The translations under genes were made by a program, and so were the position numbers. DNA of 64,000 bases from Tropicimonas aquimaris. Lineage in GTDB: Bacteria; Pseudomonadota; Alphaproteobacteria; Rhodobacterales; Rhodobacteraceae. The notes under the pieces were generated by a model that saw nothing but the letters and a program-made list of their open reading frames with translations, did no database searches and was not told the DNA's origin. The stretch covers positions 1-64,000 of the forward strand of contig NZ_JBHTJT010000049.1 of assembly GCF_042676185.1 (NCBI RefSeq). Reading direction: 5' to 3'. The stretch's first letter is position 1; every line of letters begins with the position of its first letter. Positions 35,622 to 44,959 of the stretch are shown here, piece after piece.

Positions 35622-36671
35622 TCAGCCGCGCGCGCCTTCCACATCCACGCTCTGACCGCTTGCCGCCGAGAGCTTGACCGCCTCGATGACCCGCAACGCG
35701 GAAAGCCCGTCCTCACCGCTGACCAGCGGCGCCTCGTCGTTGCGGATCACGGCCGCGAACTGCTCCACCTGGAGCACGAGCGGATCCTCGAACGAGAAGA
35801 TCGGCTTGGTGAAGCCGATCGGCCCCCACCAACCGTCGTCGTCCTGATACTGCCATACTGCGAGATTCGGAAGCGCGAGCGAGCCGCGCGTTCCGCCGAT
35901 CCAGTAGCAATTCTCGGCCGTCGCGGGGTAGTGGGCGTTCTCGCGCGCAGTCAGTTCCCAACTCCAAGGCGCGGCCGCGGCATCCGACACGTTAACCGTG
36001 CCAAGCAGCCCGCTCGCGAACCGCAGCAGGATGACGGCGGTCTCCTCAACTTCGTAGCCACGAACGGCGTTTGATTCCATCGCCTGAACCGTGGCAACCG
36101 GACCGCAGAAAGCCTGCAGCAGGTCTATATCGTGGATCAGGTTCAGGTAGACCGGCCCTGCTCCCTTCTTCCGCCGCCAGCCGACGTCAAAATACCTGTC
36201 CGGCTTCAGGAACCAGGTCTGCGCCTGAACCGTCGAGAGCTGTCCGAGGTCTCCGCTCCGGACGATCTCCAGCGCCTTGCGGATCAGCGGATTGTGCCGG
36301 CGATGATGCCCGGTCAGCACCGGAATGCCCGCCTCGCGCGCCTTGCGCAGCAGCCTTTCGCCCGACGAGATATCGTCGGTCAGCGGCTTCTCGACCAGCA
36401 CCGGAAGCCCGGCGTCGATGCAGTCAGAGGCGACGACCTCGTGAATCTGGTTGGGCACGGCAACGATCACGCCATCCGCGCCACCGGACGACAAGAGCGC
36501 CTCCAGCGACGCGAACCCAGTTGCACCCGTGGCCTCGCCCCGCGCCCGGGTCGCCTCATCCGGCTCGACGAAGCCCGCAAGCTCCACGCCTTTCGCATGG
36601 CGCACCGCCGCAATGTGGCGATAGCCGATCAACCCGGCGCCGATTACCGCGATCCGGACCCGGTCGCTCAT
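35622..36671 (-). CDS. Gfo/Idh/MocA-family oxidoreductase
   Basis: A 349-residue NAD(P)-dependent oxidoreductase with the Rossmann motif IAVIGAGLIGYRHIA, the EKPLTDD motif carrying the catalytic Lys (about residue 96) and HDIDLLQAF near 180. I start it at ATG 36671; the longer frame adds ten unsupported residues. It follows a GntR gene on the same strand by 55 bp and is probably controlled by it. The substrate is unknown, likely a cyclic polyol or sugar derivative. Confidence 0.85.
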   Translation of the reverse strand: MSDRVRIAVIGAGLIGYRHIAAVRHAKGVELAGFVEPDEATRARGEATGATGFASLEALLSSGGADGVIVAVPNQIHEVVASDCIDAGLPVLVEKPLTDDISSGERLLRKAREAGIPVLTGHHRRHNPLIRKALEIVRSGDLGQLSTVQAQTWFLKPDRYFDVGWRRKKGAGPVYLNLIHDIDLLQAFCGPVATVQAMESNAVRGYEVEETAVILLRFASGLLGTVNVSDAAAAPWSWELTARENAHYPATAENCYWIGGTRGSLALPNLAVWQYQDDDGWWGPIGFTKPIFSFEDPLVLQVEQFAAVIRNDEAPLVSGEDGLSALRVIEAVKLSAASGQSVDVEGARG

Positions 36672-36726
36672 GGCGCACGCCCTTCGGGACCTTGGCACCA
36701 TTCATTCAAGGCGCTCAGCCGCATCG

Positions 36727-37422
36727 TCAGTTCTCCCCCCCGTTGCTCCTCACCTCAGCATCCTGCCTTTGCAAGATCGTCGGCAACCGTGCCGCCATGG
36801 TCGCGCCGTGCCGCTCGATGTGCCGGCGCAACATCGCCGGCGCCAACTCGGCGTCGCGCGCAACGGCCGAGGCCGCCACCGCGCATAGCGCCTCCCGCTC
36901 ACCGTCGGTCGGCTCGTGGCCCAGGATCGCGCAGTAACGAGATTGAAGATCGGCGAGACGCGCACAGACCTCCCGCAGCATCGGCATTCCGCAGCCCTCC
37001 ACCATCGTCGAATGCAGGCGCCTCGCGACCTCCTGCCTTTCGGCGTCCGGCGCACGCGACAGGCGGTGCCGGTCGGCCATGACCCGGCTTTCCCATTCCA
37101 GATCCGCCGCCGTGATTGCCTGGCCAAGTGCGAGCGCCTCCAGATCCGCGCGCATCCGCGTCACTTCCGACAGGTTCTCGGCGGAGATCGGAGCGATGCG
37201 ATATCCGCGCTGGTCCTCGAACACCACCAGCCAGTCCGCGACGAGCCGCGAGATCGCCTCGCGCATCGGCGAGAGAGAGACCCCGTGTTCCGCGCGCAAC
37301 CGGTCGAGATTCACCTTCTCTCCCGGCTTCAGGCGCCCCTCCAGAATCGCCTGTTTCAGCGCGATCGAGACGTTGCTGGCGCGCGTCGGCTTGGAACCCG
37401 GTCGCAGAATCTCGGAATTCAT
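36727..37422 (-). CDS. GntR-family regulator, FCD (FadR-like) type
   Basis: A 231-residue regulator with a winged helix at residues about 15-75 (LDRLRAEHGVSLSPMREAIS) and an all-helical FCD effector domain. I start it at ATG 37422. It lies upstream of the Gfo/Idh gene on the same strand and is divergent from a second FCD-type regulator 136 bp away. Such pairs often control the transporter and the enzymes of one pathway separately. Confidence 0.88.
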   Translation of the reverse strand: MNSEILRPGSKPTRASNVSIALKQAILEGRLKPGEKVNLDRLRAEHGVSLSPMREAISRLVADWLVVFEDQRGYRIAPISAENLSEVTRMRADLEALALGQAITAADLEWESRVMADRHRLSRAPDAERQEVARRLHSTMVEGCGMPMLREVCARLADLQSRYCAILGHEPTDGEREALCAVAASAVARDAELAPAMLRRHIERHGATMAARLPTILQRQDAEVRSNGGEN

Positions 37423-37455
37423 GCTCTCGCTTCTACCTCCGTATGGCAGGTCAAC

Positions 37456-37468
37456 TTTTGCGGCAAAA
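37456..37468. promoter_or_regulatory. Palindrome TTTTGC-G-GCAAAA, candidate GntR operator
   Basis: A perfect 6+1+6 inverted repeat in the 136-bp interval between the two divergent GntR genes, 34 bp from the start of the minus-strand gene. FadR-type regulators bind short palindromes of this kind. Function inferred. Confidence 0.45.
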
Positions 37469-37558
37469 ATCGATTTCAAGCAAGGCTCCCGTTTCCTTTT
37501 CGGTTGTGGCGCTGCGGCAAAGCCGTCAACCTGCATGGAAAGGATGATCGAACTGCCC

Positions 37559-38215
37559 ATGGAACAGCAACGCGGAACCGGCCAGTCCCTCTACGGCGAA
37601 ATCCGAAGCGATATCGTGTTTGGCCGTCTGGAACCCGGCGAGAAACTGAAAACCACGGACCTGCGGAAACGCTATGGCACGTCGGTCTCGACCCTGCGCG
37701 AAGTGCTCAATCGCCTGGCCTCCGAGGGCTTCGTGGAGGCCCGCGAGCAGCGGGGATTCTTCGTGGCGCCGATGTCGGAGGCCGGGCTGCGCGAGATCGC
37801 CGATCTGCGGATCCTTCTGGAGAATCACGCGCTCGAACAATCCCTTGCAGAGGGCGACACCAACTGGGAAGCCGGTGTCATTTCGGCATATCACAAGCTT
37901 GAGCGCATGGAGAAACGCCGTGCGGAGGGGGATACCTCCGTCATCGAGGCCTGGAAGCGCTACGACTGGGAATTCCACCAGTCCCTGATCGCCGCCTGCG
38001 GATCGACAGAGCTACGTGCCCTGCACGGGACGGTCTTCGACAAGTACCTTCGCTACCAGATGCAGTTTCTCAGCTATCGTGGAGAAGTCGCGGCGAAAGA
38101 GCATCGCGGTCTTCTCGACGCGGCCCTCGAGCACGACGCCGCTGCAGCCCAGAAGATGCTCAGGGCTCACATCAGCGGCGGCGTCGAACACGCCCTTTCG
38201 CTGATGCGCCTCTGA
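37559..38215 (+). CDS. GntR-family regulator, FCD (FadR-like) type
   Basis: A 218-residue regulator from ATG 37559; in-frame ATGs at 37535 and 37544 are alternatives and the ribosome binding site does not settle the choice. The winged helix is LRKRYGTSVSTLREVLNRLA. The FCD domain carries the metal-binding pattern (WEFHQSLIAAC, then EHRGLLDAA). It is divergent from the other GntR gene and precedes the TRAP transporter by 201 bp, so it is the likely regulator of that transporter. Confidence 0.87.
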   Translation: MEQQRGTGQSLYGEIRSDIVFGRLEPGEKLKTTDLRKRYGTSVSTLREVLNRLASEGFVEAREQRGFFVAPMSEAGLREIADLRILLENHALEQSLAEGDTNWEAGVISAYHKLERMEKRRAEGDTSVIEAWKRYDWEFHQSLIAACGSTELRALHGTVFDKYLRYQMQFLSYRGEVAAKEHRGLLDAALEHDAAAAQKMLRAHISGGVEHALSLMRL

Positions 38216-38416
38216 GCGCCACCCGACAGCTTCAGGCGACAAATTCTGCGTTTCCGGCATGGCCTCGACTCGAAATCGATTATTTACACTTCTTACGCAA
38301 TTCTTGAAATTTCTCACAAATGCCGGATCAATCGGTTGATTTTTTCGTCGCATATGCAAGGGTTGAGCATGTGTCACCTCTCAACGAGGGGCCCAGGGAG
38401 GATTTGGAGGAGAACA

Positions 38417-39427
38417 ATGCCCATGAAACTTGCACGCCGCGGATTCCTGGCGACTGCTGCTGCGGTCGCCATCGCAACGTCGATCGGAACCGGAGCTCTT
38501 GCCCAGGACAAGGTCAAGCTGCGCCTTTCGGCGGTCCAGTCCGAGACCGACCAGCGTTCGGTCGCCATGATCGAGAAGTTCGGCCCGATGGTGGCCGACT
38601 TCGCCGACTTCGAACCGCATTGGAACGGAACCCTCTATGCCCAGGGGACCGAGCTCGAGGCGATCGCTTCCGGCGATCTCGAGATGTCGATCACGTCGGC
38701 ACAGGAACTGGCGACGTTCTTCCCGGAGTTTTCCATCTTTACCGCCGGATACGTGCACCAGGATGCTGCGCACCAGGTCGCCGTTTTCAACGATCCGCTG
38801 ATGGACCCGTTCAAGAAGAAGGTCGAGGACGAGCTTGGCGTCAAGCTGCTGTCCGTCATGTACCTCGGCCGTCGGCAGGTGAACCTGCGGCAACCGAAGG
38901 CGGAGCGGACGGTCATGACCCCGGCCGACCTTGCCGGTGTGAACCTGCGGATGCCAGGCACCGACGCATGGCAGTTCCTCGGCAAGGCGCTCGGCGCCAA
39001 CCCGACACCGATGGCGTTCACCGAGGTCTATACCGCGCTCTCGACCGGCTCGGTCGATGGCCAGGACAACCCGCTGCCGACGGTCGTCGACGCGAAGTTC
39101 TACGAGGTGACCAAGCAGATCGTGCTGACGTCGCACCTTGTCGACCTCAACTACATCGCGCTCTCCAAGGCCGCCTGGGACGCCATGACGCCCGAGCAGC
39201 AGGAAAAGGTGCAGGCCGCAGCTGACGCAGCCGCCGATTTCGGCCGCGAGAACCAGCTCAAGAAGGAAGAGGAACTCGTCGCCTTCCTCCAGGAGCAGGG
39301 CCTTGACGTCTACGAGCCGGACGTGGCCGCCTTCCGCGAGCAGGTGCAGAAGATGTACCTTGAGAGCGAATACGCCGCGACATGGCCCGAAGGCGTGCTC
39401 GACAAGATCAACGCGCTCGGCAACTGA
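38417..39427 (+). CDS. dctP: TRAP transporter substrate-binding protein DctP
   Basis: A 336-residue periplasmic binding protein of the DctP family, exported by a signal with an Arg pair (MKLARRGFLATAAAVAIATS...GALA). The family segments ADLAGVNLRMPG (with the conserved Arg that salt-bridges carboxylate ligands), PMAFTEVYTALSTGSVDGQDN and LSKAAWDAMTPEQQ are present. The ligand is therefore probably an organic acid. GGAGGAG stands before ATG 38417. It is the first gene of dctPQM. Confidence 0.92.
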   Translation: MPMKLARRGFLATAAAVAIATSIGTGALAQDKVKLRLSAVQSETDQRSVAMIEKFGPMVADFADFEPHWNGTLYAQGTELEAIASGDLEMSITSAQELATFFPEFSIFTAGYVHQDAAHQVAVFNDPLMDPFKKKVEDELGVKLLSVMYLGRRQVNLRQPKAERTVMTPADLAGVNLRMPGTDAWQFLGKALGANPTPMAFTEVYTALSTGSVDGQDNPLPTVVDAKFYEVTKQIVLTSHLVDLNYIALSKAAWDAMTPEQQEKVQAAADAAADFGRENQLKKEEELVAFLQEQGLDVYEPDVAAFREQVQKMYLESEYAATWPEGVLDKINALGN

Positions 39428-39457
39428 CGCCTGAAATCTGCACGGGAGGAGCGAGAC

Positions 39458-40054
39458 ATGGGCACCACCACCCGTTGGTTCTCCCGTGCGACAGAGTTCG
39501 TGGCGGCCATTCTCATGGCCGCCATGTTCGCCACCTTCATCATCCAGATCACCATCCGCTACACCGCGCGTCTGTCGTGGGTCGCTGAAGCAGTGCCCTT
39601 CCTGGCGCCGGACCGGTATGGCTGGACGCTGGAGTTCTGCCTGTTGATGTGGGTCTGGATCGTGTTCTGGGGCAATGCCTTCATCGTTCGCCAGCGGGAC
39701 CACGTGACCTTTGACATCCTCTATACGCACGTGGCGCCGAATGTCCGGAAATGGTTCGCCATAATCTCCGGTCTGGCCGTCTGCGTGGCGCTTGTTGCAT
39801 CAATCGAGCCGACGTGGAGCCGCTTTGCGATCCTCAGGCTGAAGAGCACGGCCACGCTCGACCAGGTCTTCGGCCCCGATCTCAAGATGCGCGGCATCTA
39901 CTCGATCTACATCGCCTTCCTGGTGATCGTGGCGCTTCGGTATGGCTGGCGCGCGATCAACGCCTACCGGAACGGCGCCGAAGCGGACCTGCATCACTAC
40001 GCCGAGATCGCGGAGGAAACCGACGAAGAATTCCAGACTGCGGACCCCAAATGA
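39458..40054 (+). CDS. dctQ: TRAP transporter small membrane subunit DctQ
   Basis: A 198-residue protein with four transmembrane helices and the conserved segment WVWIVFWGNAFIVRQRDHVT typical of DctQ. Its stop overlaps the dctM start (ATGA at 40051). The C-terminus is acidic and cytoplasmic. Confidence 0.9.
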   Translation: MGTTTRWFSRATEFVAAILMAAMFATFIIQITIRYTARLSWVAEAVPFLAPDRYGWTLEFCLLMWVWIVFWGNAFIVRQRDHVTFDILYTHVAPNVRKWFAIISGLAVCVALVASIEPTWSRFAILRLKSTATLDQVFGPDLKMRGIYSIYIAFLVIVALRYGWRAINAYRNGAEADLHHYAEIAEETDEEFQTADPK

Positions 40055-41346
40055 GCCTCGAATTCGCCGCCTGCATTCTCACGCTCTTCTTCCTCGCCGG
40101 AATCGGCACGCCCGTCGCCTATTCGATTCTCGTGGCGTCCATCGTCTACCTTTTCGCTTCCGGACAGAGCATCGGGATCGCGGGCAAGCAGTTGATGGAC
40201 GGCCTCTACCAGAGCTTCATCCTGCTCGCGGTGCCGCTCTTCATCGTCGCCGCCAACATCATGAACGCGGGCACGATCAGCGACCGGCTGCTGCGGTTCT
40301 GTATCGGACTCGTGGGTCGCTTCCGGGGGGGCCTCGGGCATGTGAACGTTGTTGCCTCGCTGATCTTCTCCGGCATGTCCGGCTCCGCGGTGGCTGATGC
40401 CGCGGGCATCGGCAAGATCATCATCGACATGATGACCAAGTCCGGCCATTACACGCGCGGCTACGCCGCCGCGATCACCGCGGCCTCCGCCACGATCGGC
40501 CCGATCATCCCGCCGTCCATTCCGATGGTGCTCTACGCACTCGTCTCCAACACCTCGATCGGCTTCCTGTTTCTCGGTGGCATCCTTCCGGGTCTGCTGA
40601 TGGGCGTCGTGCTCATGGCGATGAACTATTTCATCTCGAGCCGCCGGCAGTTCGGGATGGAGGACGCCGTTCCGCTGAAGGAGTTGCCCTCGCTGACGGT
40701 CAGAGCCTTCCCGGCGCTGCTCATGCCCGCGATCCTGCTCTACGGGATCTACGGCGGCGTAACCACGCCGACGGAAGCCGCGGCCGTCGCGGCGTTCTAC
40801 GCGCTCCTGCTCGCCGCCTTCTTCTACCGTGCTCTCTCCATCGGCGCCTTCTACAGGATCCTCGTGGAAAGCGCCCGGTCCTCGGCCGCGGTCGGACTGG
40901 TGATCGGCGGCGCACTGATCCTGAACTACATCGTCGCCTCGGAAAACATACCCAACATGATGGCCGGCGCGCTGGTGGACCTCGACGTATCGCCGATCGT
41001 GTTCCTCATCGGCGTCAACATCCTGATCCTGCTTCTCGGCTGCGTTCTCGATGCCACAACAATCATTCTCGTCATCATCCCATTGTTTCTGCCCACTTGC
41101 CGGGAACTCGGGATTGACCTGGTGCACTTCGGGGTCGTGGCGGTCGTCAACTGCATGATCGGCCTGATTACCCCGCCCTACGGCATCCTTCTCTTCGTGA
41201 TCAACGCGGTCACCCACATTCCGCTCGGCGAGATCATCCGCGAGGTCATTCCCTTCCTGCTGGTGCTGATCGTTGCCTTGCTGGTGCTCATCCTGGTTCC
41301 GGACGTGGTGCTCTTCCTGCCACGGCAACTCGGATATCAGGGATAG
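40051..41346 (+). CDS. dctM: TRAP transporter large membrane subunit DctM
   Basis: A 431-residue permease with about twelve transmembrane helices. DctM landmarks include SLIFSGMSGSAVADAAGIG, ASATIGPIIPPSIPMVLYA and GLITPPYGILLFV. It forms the sodium-driven uptake complex with DctQ and DctP. It is followed after 14 bp by the shikimate-dehydrogenase-family gene, so the two are probably cotranscribed. Confidence 0.93.
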   Translation: MSLEFAACILTLFFLAGIGTPVAYSILVASIVYLFASGQSIGIAGKQLMDGLYQSFILLAVPLFIVAANIMNAGTISDRLLRFCIGLVGRFRGGLGHVNVVASLIFSGMSGSAVADAAGIGKIIIDMMTKSGHYTRGYAAAITAASATIGPIIPPSIPMVLYALVSNTSIGFLFLGGILPGLLMGVVLMAMNYFISSRRQFGMEDAVPLKELPSLTVRAFPALLMPAILLYGIYGGVTTPTEAAAVAAFYALLLAAFFYRALSIGAFYRILVESARSSAAVGLVIGGALILNYIVASENIPNMMAGALVDLDVSPIVFLIGVNILILLLGCVLDATTIILVIIPLFLPTCRELGIDLVHFGVVAVVNCMIGLITPPYGILLFVINAVTHIPLGEIIREVIPFLLVLIVALLVLILVPDVVLFLPRQLGYQG

Positions 41347-41360
41347 TCGGACAAAAGACC

Positions 41361-42188
41361 ATGAAACGGATCCGCCTCGGACTGATCGGCGACAACATCA
41401 AGGCCTCGCGCGCGCCTGCCCTCCACCGCCAATGCGGCGAGATGACCGGGCTCGACGTCAGCTACGACCTCTTCATTCCGAAGGAGATGGGGATGGAGTT
41501 CGACGCAGTGTTCGACCATGTCCGCCGGAACGGGCTGGACGGCATCAACGTCACCCTGCCCTACAAGGAGCGCGTCGTGGCCAAAGTGACGGTCGAGGAC
41601 CCGGACATCGCGCGTATCGGCTCGGTCAACACCGTCACCTTCAGGCCCGAGGGTCCGAATGGCCAGAACACCGACTTCACCGGCTTCATCAGCGCCTGGC
41701 GGAACAGTTTCGACACGGCAGAGCCGGGAACGGTGGCGATGTTCGGGGCTGGCGGCGTTGGCAAGGCAATCGCCTTCGCGCTCAAGCGTCTGGGTGCGCG
41801 CGAGATCATCTTGATCGAGACCGACCGCCAGAAGGCGGAAACGCTCGCCCGGAACGTCAACGCGGGCGGCGCGGCCTTGGCGCGGGTTGGCACGCTGGAC
41901 GACCTCGCAGGCGTCGATGGTGTCGTCAACTCCACCCCGCTCGGCATGGTCGGCTATGGCGGCACGCCGGTTCCGGAAGGCACCTTCCCCGCCGCGCGGT
42001 GGGCCTTCGATGCCGTCTACACACCGCTCGACACCCCCTTCAAGGCGCAGGCGGAAGCGGCGGGTGCGGCGTTCCTCTCCGGCTACGAGCTCTATTACTA
42101 CCAGGGCGTGGATGCCTTCGAGATCTTCACCGGCGTCCCGGTTCCGGACCACACGGCCCTGCGCAAACGCCTCGCCGAAATGCTCTGA
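41361..42188 (+). CDS. Shikimate/quinate dehydrogenase family (AroE-like)
   Basis: A 275-residue NAD(P)-dependent dehydrogenase of the AroE/YdiB family. The catalytic pair is present: Lys69 in NVTLPYKERV and Asp105 in QNTDFTGF. The nucleotide fold opens with FGAGGVGKAIAFAL. The opening IKASRAPALH replaces the S-x-S-P-x-H substrate motif of biosynthetic AroE, which suggests a catabolic enzyme or a different substrate. Cotranscription with a TRAP transporter argues for use of an imported acid such as shikimate or quinate, which would give 3-dehydroshikimate for the QuiC1 enzyme at 26.3 kb. That link is inferred. Confidence 0.85.
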   Translation: MKRIRLGLIGDNIKASRAPALHRQCGEMTGLDVSYDLFIPKEMGMEFDAVFDHVRRNGLDGINVTLPYKERVVAKVTVEDPDIARIGSVNTVTFRPEGPNGQNTDFTGFISAWRNSFDTAEPGTVAMFGAGGVGKAIAFALKRLGAREIILIETDRQKAETLARNVNAGGAALARVGTLDDLAGVDGVVNSTPLGMVGYGGTPVPEGTFPAARWAFDAVYTPLDTPFKAQAEAAGAAFLSGYELYYYQGVDAFEIFTGVPVPDHTALRKRLAEML

Positions 42189-42623
42189 CGCTCGGCCCGG
42201 CGAAGCACCTCTCTGGCAGCGGTGCCCCACCGACCGTGCCCTGCCCGTTCCCCGAAAGCGGCGCCGGTAGCCAACCGGACATGCGGCCAGGCTCGCCACG
42301 CGAATGATCCTTTCAGGATCTCCGACACGGCCGCCTGCTCGCGCGTCCCGCCCGTAGCTCTCCCTTACACCACCCGGATCGATGGCCGGCCACCGCTCCG
42401 CAGTAGAGCGCGTTGAAATCCGCCAGGATGGACATGGCGGGCCGCCACATGGCCCCCCCCTTCCCCCACGACCGGATCCCTCGCGATTCCCCATACTGCT
42501 GTCCTCCTTGCGCGATGCGGGCGACCCTTTCCGTCGCAGATACGTTTCTTGACAGACCTCTGCCGATCCTCGGAAGTTGTTGCAGAACAACCATTTCCAT
42601 TTCTCTGCCAAAGGACGATTGCA
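42189..42623. other. Intergenic interval with a poly-C tract
   Basis: 435 bases without a gene. It contains a C8 run followed by TT and C5 near 42453-42467, which may be phase-variable or error-prone. The promoter of the M20 gene presumably lies in the last 100 bases. Confidence 0.4.
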
Positions 42624-44192
42624 ATGTTCCCCAGCTTCGATCCAAAGCTCCTCACGCCGACGCGCCGGGACGTGCTCCTTGGTGCGATGGCTTCCACGGT
42701 GATCCTTCCTTTCGGCTCGGCTGGCCTGGCCTCGGCGCAGCAGGGATCGGCCGGGGCACCAGCCGCCTCGGAGGCAGCCAAACGCGCGGTCGAGGCCTAT
42801 CGAGACGTCATCCTGCGGATATCGCACGAGGTCTGGGAGAACGCGGAACTGTCGCTGCAAGAAGAGGTCTCGGCCGAAATTCACCTGCGCGAGCTGCAGG
42901 AGGCCGGGTTCGAGATCGTAAGCGTGGGGACCTCCAACATCCCCACCGCCTTCGTTGCCGAGTGGTCGCAGGGCGACGGCGGGCCAAAGGTCGGCTTCCT
43001 GCCGGAATATGACGCGCTGCCCGGGCTCGGCAATGCCGCCGAGCCGCGGCAGACGCCGGGGCCCAGAGGCGTCGAGGTCGGGCATGGCTGCGGACACAAC
43101 ATGCTGGGCGCCGGTTGCACCGGCGCGGCGATGGCCCTGAAGCAGATGATGATGGAGGATGGCACGCCGGGAACGGTCCGGGTCTATGGCTGTGCAGCCG
43201 AGGAGACCGAAGGCGCCAAGGTATACATGGCGCGCGACGGTCTCTTTGACGATCTCGACGCCTGCCTGGCCTGGCATCCTGCGCCGGTGACCGCTGCCGG
43301 GCTCCTGCGGACGGCGGCACTCGACCGGCTTCAGGTCACATGGCGGGGTCAGACCGCCCATGCCGGGGTCGATCCCTGGACGGGGCGCAGCGCGCTCAAG
43401 GGCGCCGAGATCTTCGCCACTGGAATCCAGTTCATGCGCGAGCACCTCAAGCCTACCACTCGGCTTCATTACGTTTACACCGCCGCGGGCGAGGCGCCGA
43501 ATGTCGTGCCCGACCAGGCCGGAATCCTGATCGTCGTCCGGGATGCCAGCCGCGAGGAGGTCGCCGAAGTCACCGAGTGGGTGCGGGAGATCGCCGAAGG
43601 CTCTGCCCTGATGACCCAAACCGAGGTCGAGGTGGATCATCTCTTCGGCATGCATGACCTTCTGCCCAACGAACCGCTGGCCCGGCGCATCTACGACCAC
43701 ATCGCGGCGGTGCCTGTCGTGTGGACCGAGCAGGAGCAGGCCTTTGCCACCGTGTGTCAGGCCGGGATGGGGCTGGAGGAAGCGGGTCTTGACGAGACTG
43801 TGCTGCCGTTCCTTCCCGAGATCACCTCGGGTGGATCGACCGATGTGGGCGACGTGAGCTACAACACCCCGACCGGCGTCTTCGCCTGGACCACGATACC
43901 CCGCGGGGTCGGGTTGCACACCTGGCCTGTCACCGCCTGCAGCGGCATGACGATCGGGGACAAGGGGGCGCTAAACTCGGCCGTCGTCATGGCGGGTGTC
44001 GGCTACGACGTGATGACGGACGCCGCCTTTCGCGAAGAGGTTCGAGCCGACTTCGACACGCGCCTCGGCGGGCGCACCTATGTCTCGCCGCTGCCGGAGG
44101 ACAAGATCCGCCCGCACGGCGTGCCGCCGCACCTCCTGCTTCGGGACGGAACGGGCGAGTTGACGGACGAGTTCTTCAAACTCGGCGCCTAG
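42624..44192 (+). CDS. M20-family amidohydrolase, Tat-exported (AbgB-like)
   Basis: A 522-residue metallo-amidohydrolase. A twin-arginine signal (TPTRRDVLLGAMASTVILPF) directs it to the periplasm. Metal-binding motifs are visible: GHGCGHNMLG, EETEGAK, CLAWHPAP and, near the C-terminus, GLHTWPVTACSG. The closest known group is aminobenzoyl-glutamate/indole-acetyl-amino-acid hydrolases (AbgB/ILL1 type). I start it at ATG 42624 with AAAGGA upstream. Periplasmic export is unusual for AbgB, so it may release an organic acid from an amide conjugate for the adjacent TRAP transporter. Confidence 0.87.
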   Translation: MFPSFDPKLLTPTRRDVLLGAMASTVILPFGSAGLASAQQGSAGAPAASEAAKRAVEAYRDVILRISHEVWENAELSLQEEVSAEIHLRELQEAGFEIVSVGTSNIPTAFVAEWSQGDGGPKVGFLPEYDALPGLGNAAEPRQTPGPRGVEVGHGCGHNMLGAGCTGAAMALKQMMMEDGTPGTVRVYGCAAEETEGAKVYMARDGLFDDLDACLAWHPAPVTAAGLLRTAALDRLQVTWRGQTAHAGVDPWTGRSALKGAEIFATGIQFMREHLKPTTRLHYVYTAAGEAPNVVPDQAGILIVVRDASREEVAEVTEWVREIAEGSALMTQTEVEVDHLFGMHDLLPNEPLARRIYDHIAAVPVVWTEQEQAFATVCQAGMGLEEAGLDETVLPFLPEITSGGSTDVGDVSYNTPTGVFAWTTIPRGVGLHTWPVTACSGMTIGDKGALNSAVVMAGVGYDVMTDAAFREEVRADFDTRLGGRTYVSPLPEDKIRPHGVPPHLLLRDGTGELTDEFFKLGA

Positions 44193-44211
44193 ACTGCAGA
44201 TGCCGCAGTCT
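44191..44211 (+). terminator. Hairpin at the end of the M20 gene
   Basis: AGACTGC, 7-base loop, GCAGTCT, starting within the TAG stop codon. The stem is 7 bp and there is no clear T-run. Confidence 0.4.
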
Positions 44212-44344
44212 CATCGGAAAGACGCGGCATCACCGGTTCACCGACGCAGGCGGTGCGCCAAGGCGAAACCAAACCCGCCTATAATTGGACGGAGTGCCTG
44301 TTCACGGCGACCCGTCTGGAACAACGGCCCTCCCCGCCGCCAGA

Positions 44345-44872
44345 TCACGCAGCCGCGCCGAAGCGCCCGAGATTGTCGAGGGATTGCAGCCCCGAGCTTT
44401 TCCGCCCCGAGCCCCGAACGTCTGGAAACTGGGCAGAGGTATTGAAGAGCAATCCCAGCGTCACCGTAGTCGCATCGCCGGCTTCTTCGAACGTTGCCCG
44501 GGCATCGGCGTGCTTGGGTCCTTTTTTGCCAGTGCCGCGCATCGGAATGCGTTCCTCGTCCCGGATCTCGCCAACCAGGCGGTGGTTCCGGAATTTCGCG
44601 CCGTCCGGCACGATCCAGCCTAAAATCCCATGCCTCCCCGTCTGAAGATCGATCCGGTCCGTGCGGCAGGTGAAACCATCCGCCCCCCACCATTGCGGCA
44701 GAGTTTCGGGCATGACCAACGCCCTCCAGAAGAGCCACCGGGGCGCGCGGATCTCGCGACCCAACACTTTGGTGCGCTCGTCGACCTCCGACAGATGTTT
44801 CCTTGCGGCGCCAAAGCCCTGCTGAAACCCCGGCGCCACATCCGCGGCCTGCGAAGAGAGCGGCACCGTCAC
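44345..44872 (-). pseudogene. START/AHSA1-like (SRPBCC) protein, decayed
   Basis: The frame includes a recognisable AHSA1 core: REIRAPRWLFWRALVMPETL, then PQWWGADGFTCRTDRIDLQ and GRHGILGWIVPDG. The C-terminal helix (normally a gapless amphipathic helix ending the fold) is garbled (DVRGSGRKSSGLQSLDNLG), and the N-terminal 35 residues look like the tail of another AHSA1 domain run on in frame. The whole looks like two tandem genes fused by deletion. No ribosome binding site is convincing. Confidence 0.5.
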
Positions 44873-44959
44873 GATGACGCGGCCGCCCTCCCGCGAGTCA
44901 CTGAATTCGGCGGCGATCAGCGCCGCTGACAGTGCCTCGCCCTCTCAGAAGACGCGTCG

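Noticed and set aside
42451..42467. Poly-C tract as a phase-variation switch for the M20 gene
   Set aside because: It lies about 160 bases upstream of the start and outside any reading frame, with no sign of a promoter spacer around it.
41337..43919. 860-codon minus-strand frame opposite the AroE-like and M20 genes
   Set aside because: It is antisense to two clear genes and runs across their intergenic region; composition is that of a high-GC shadow.
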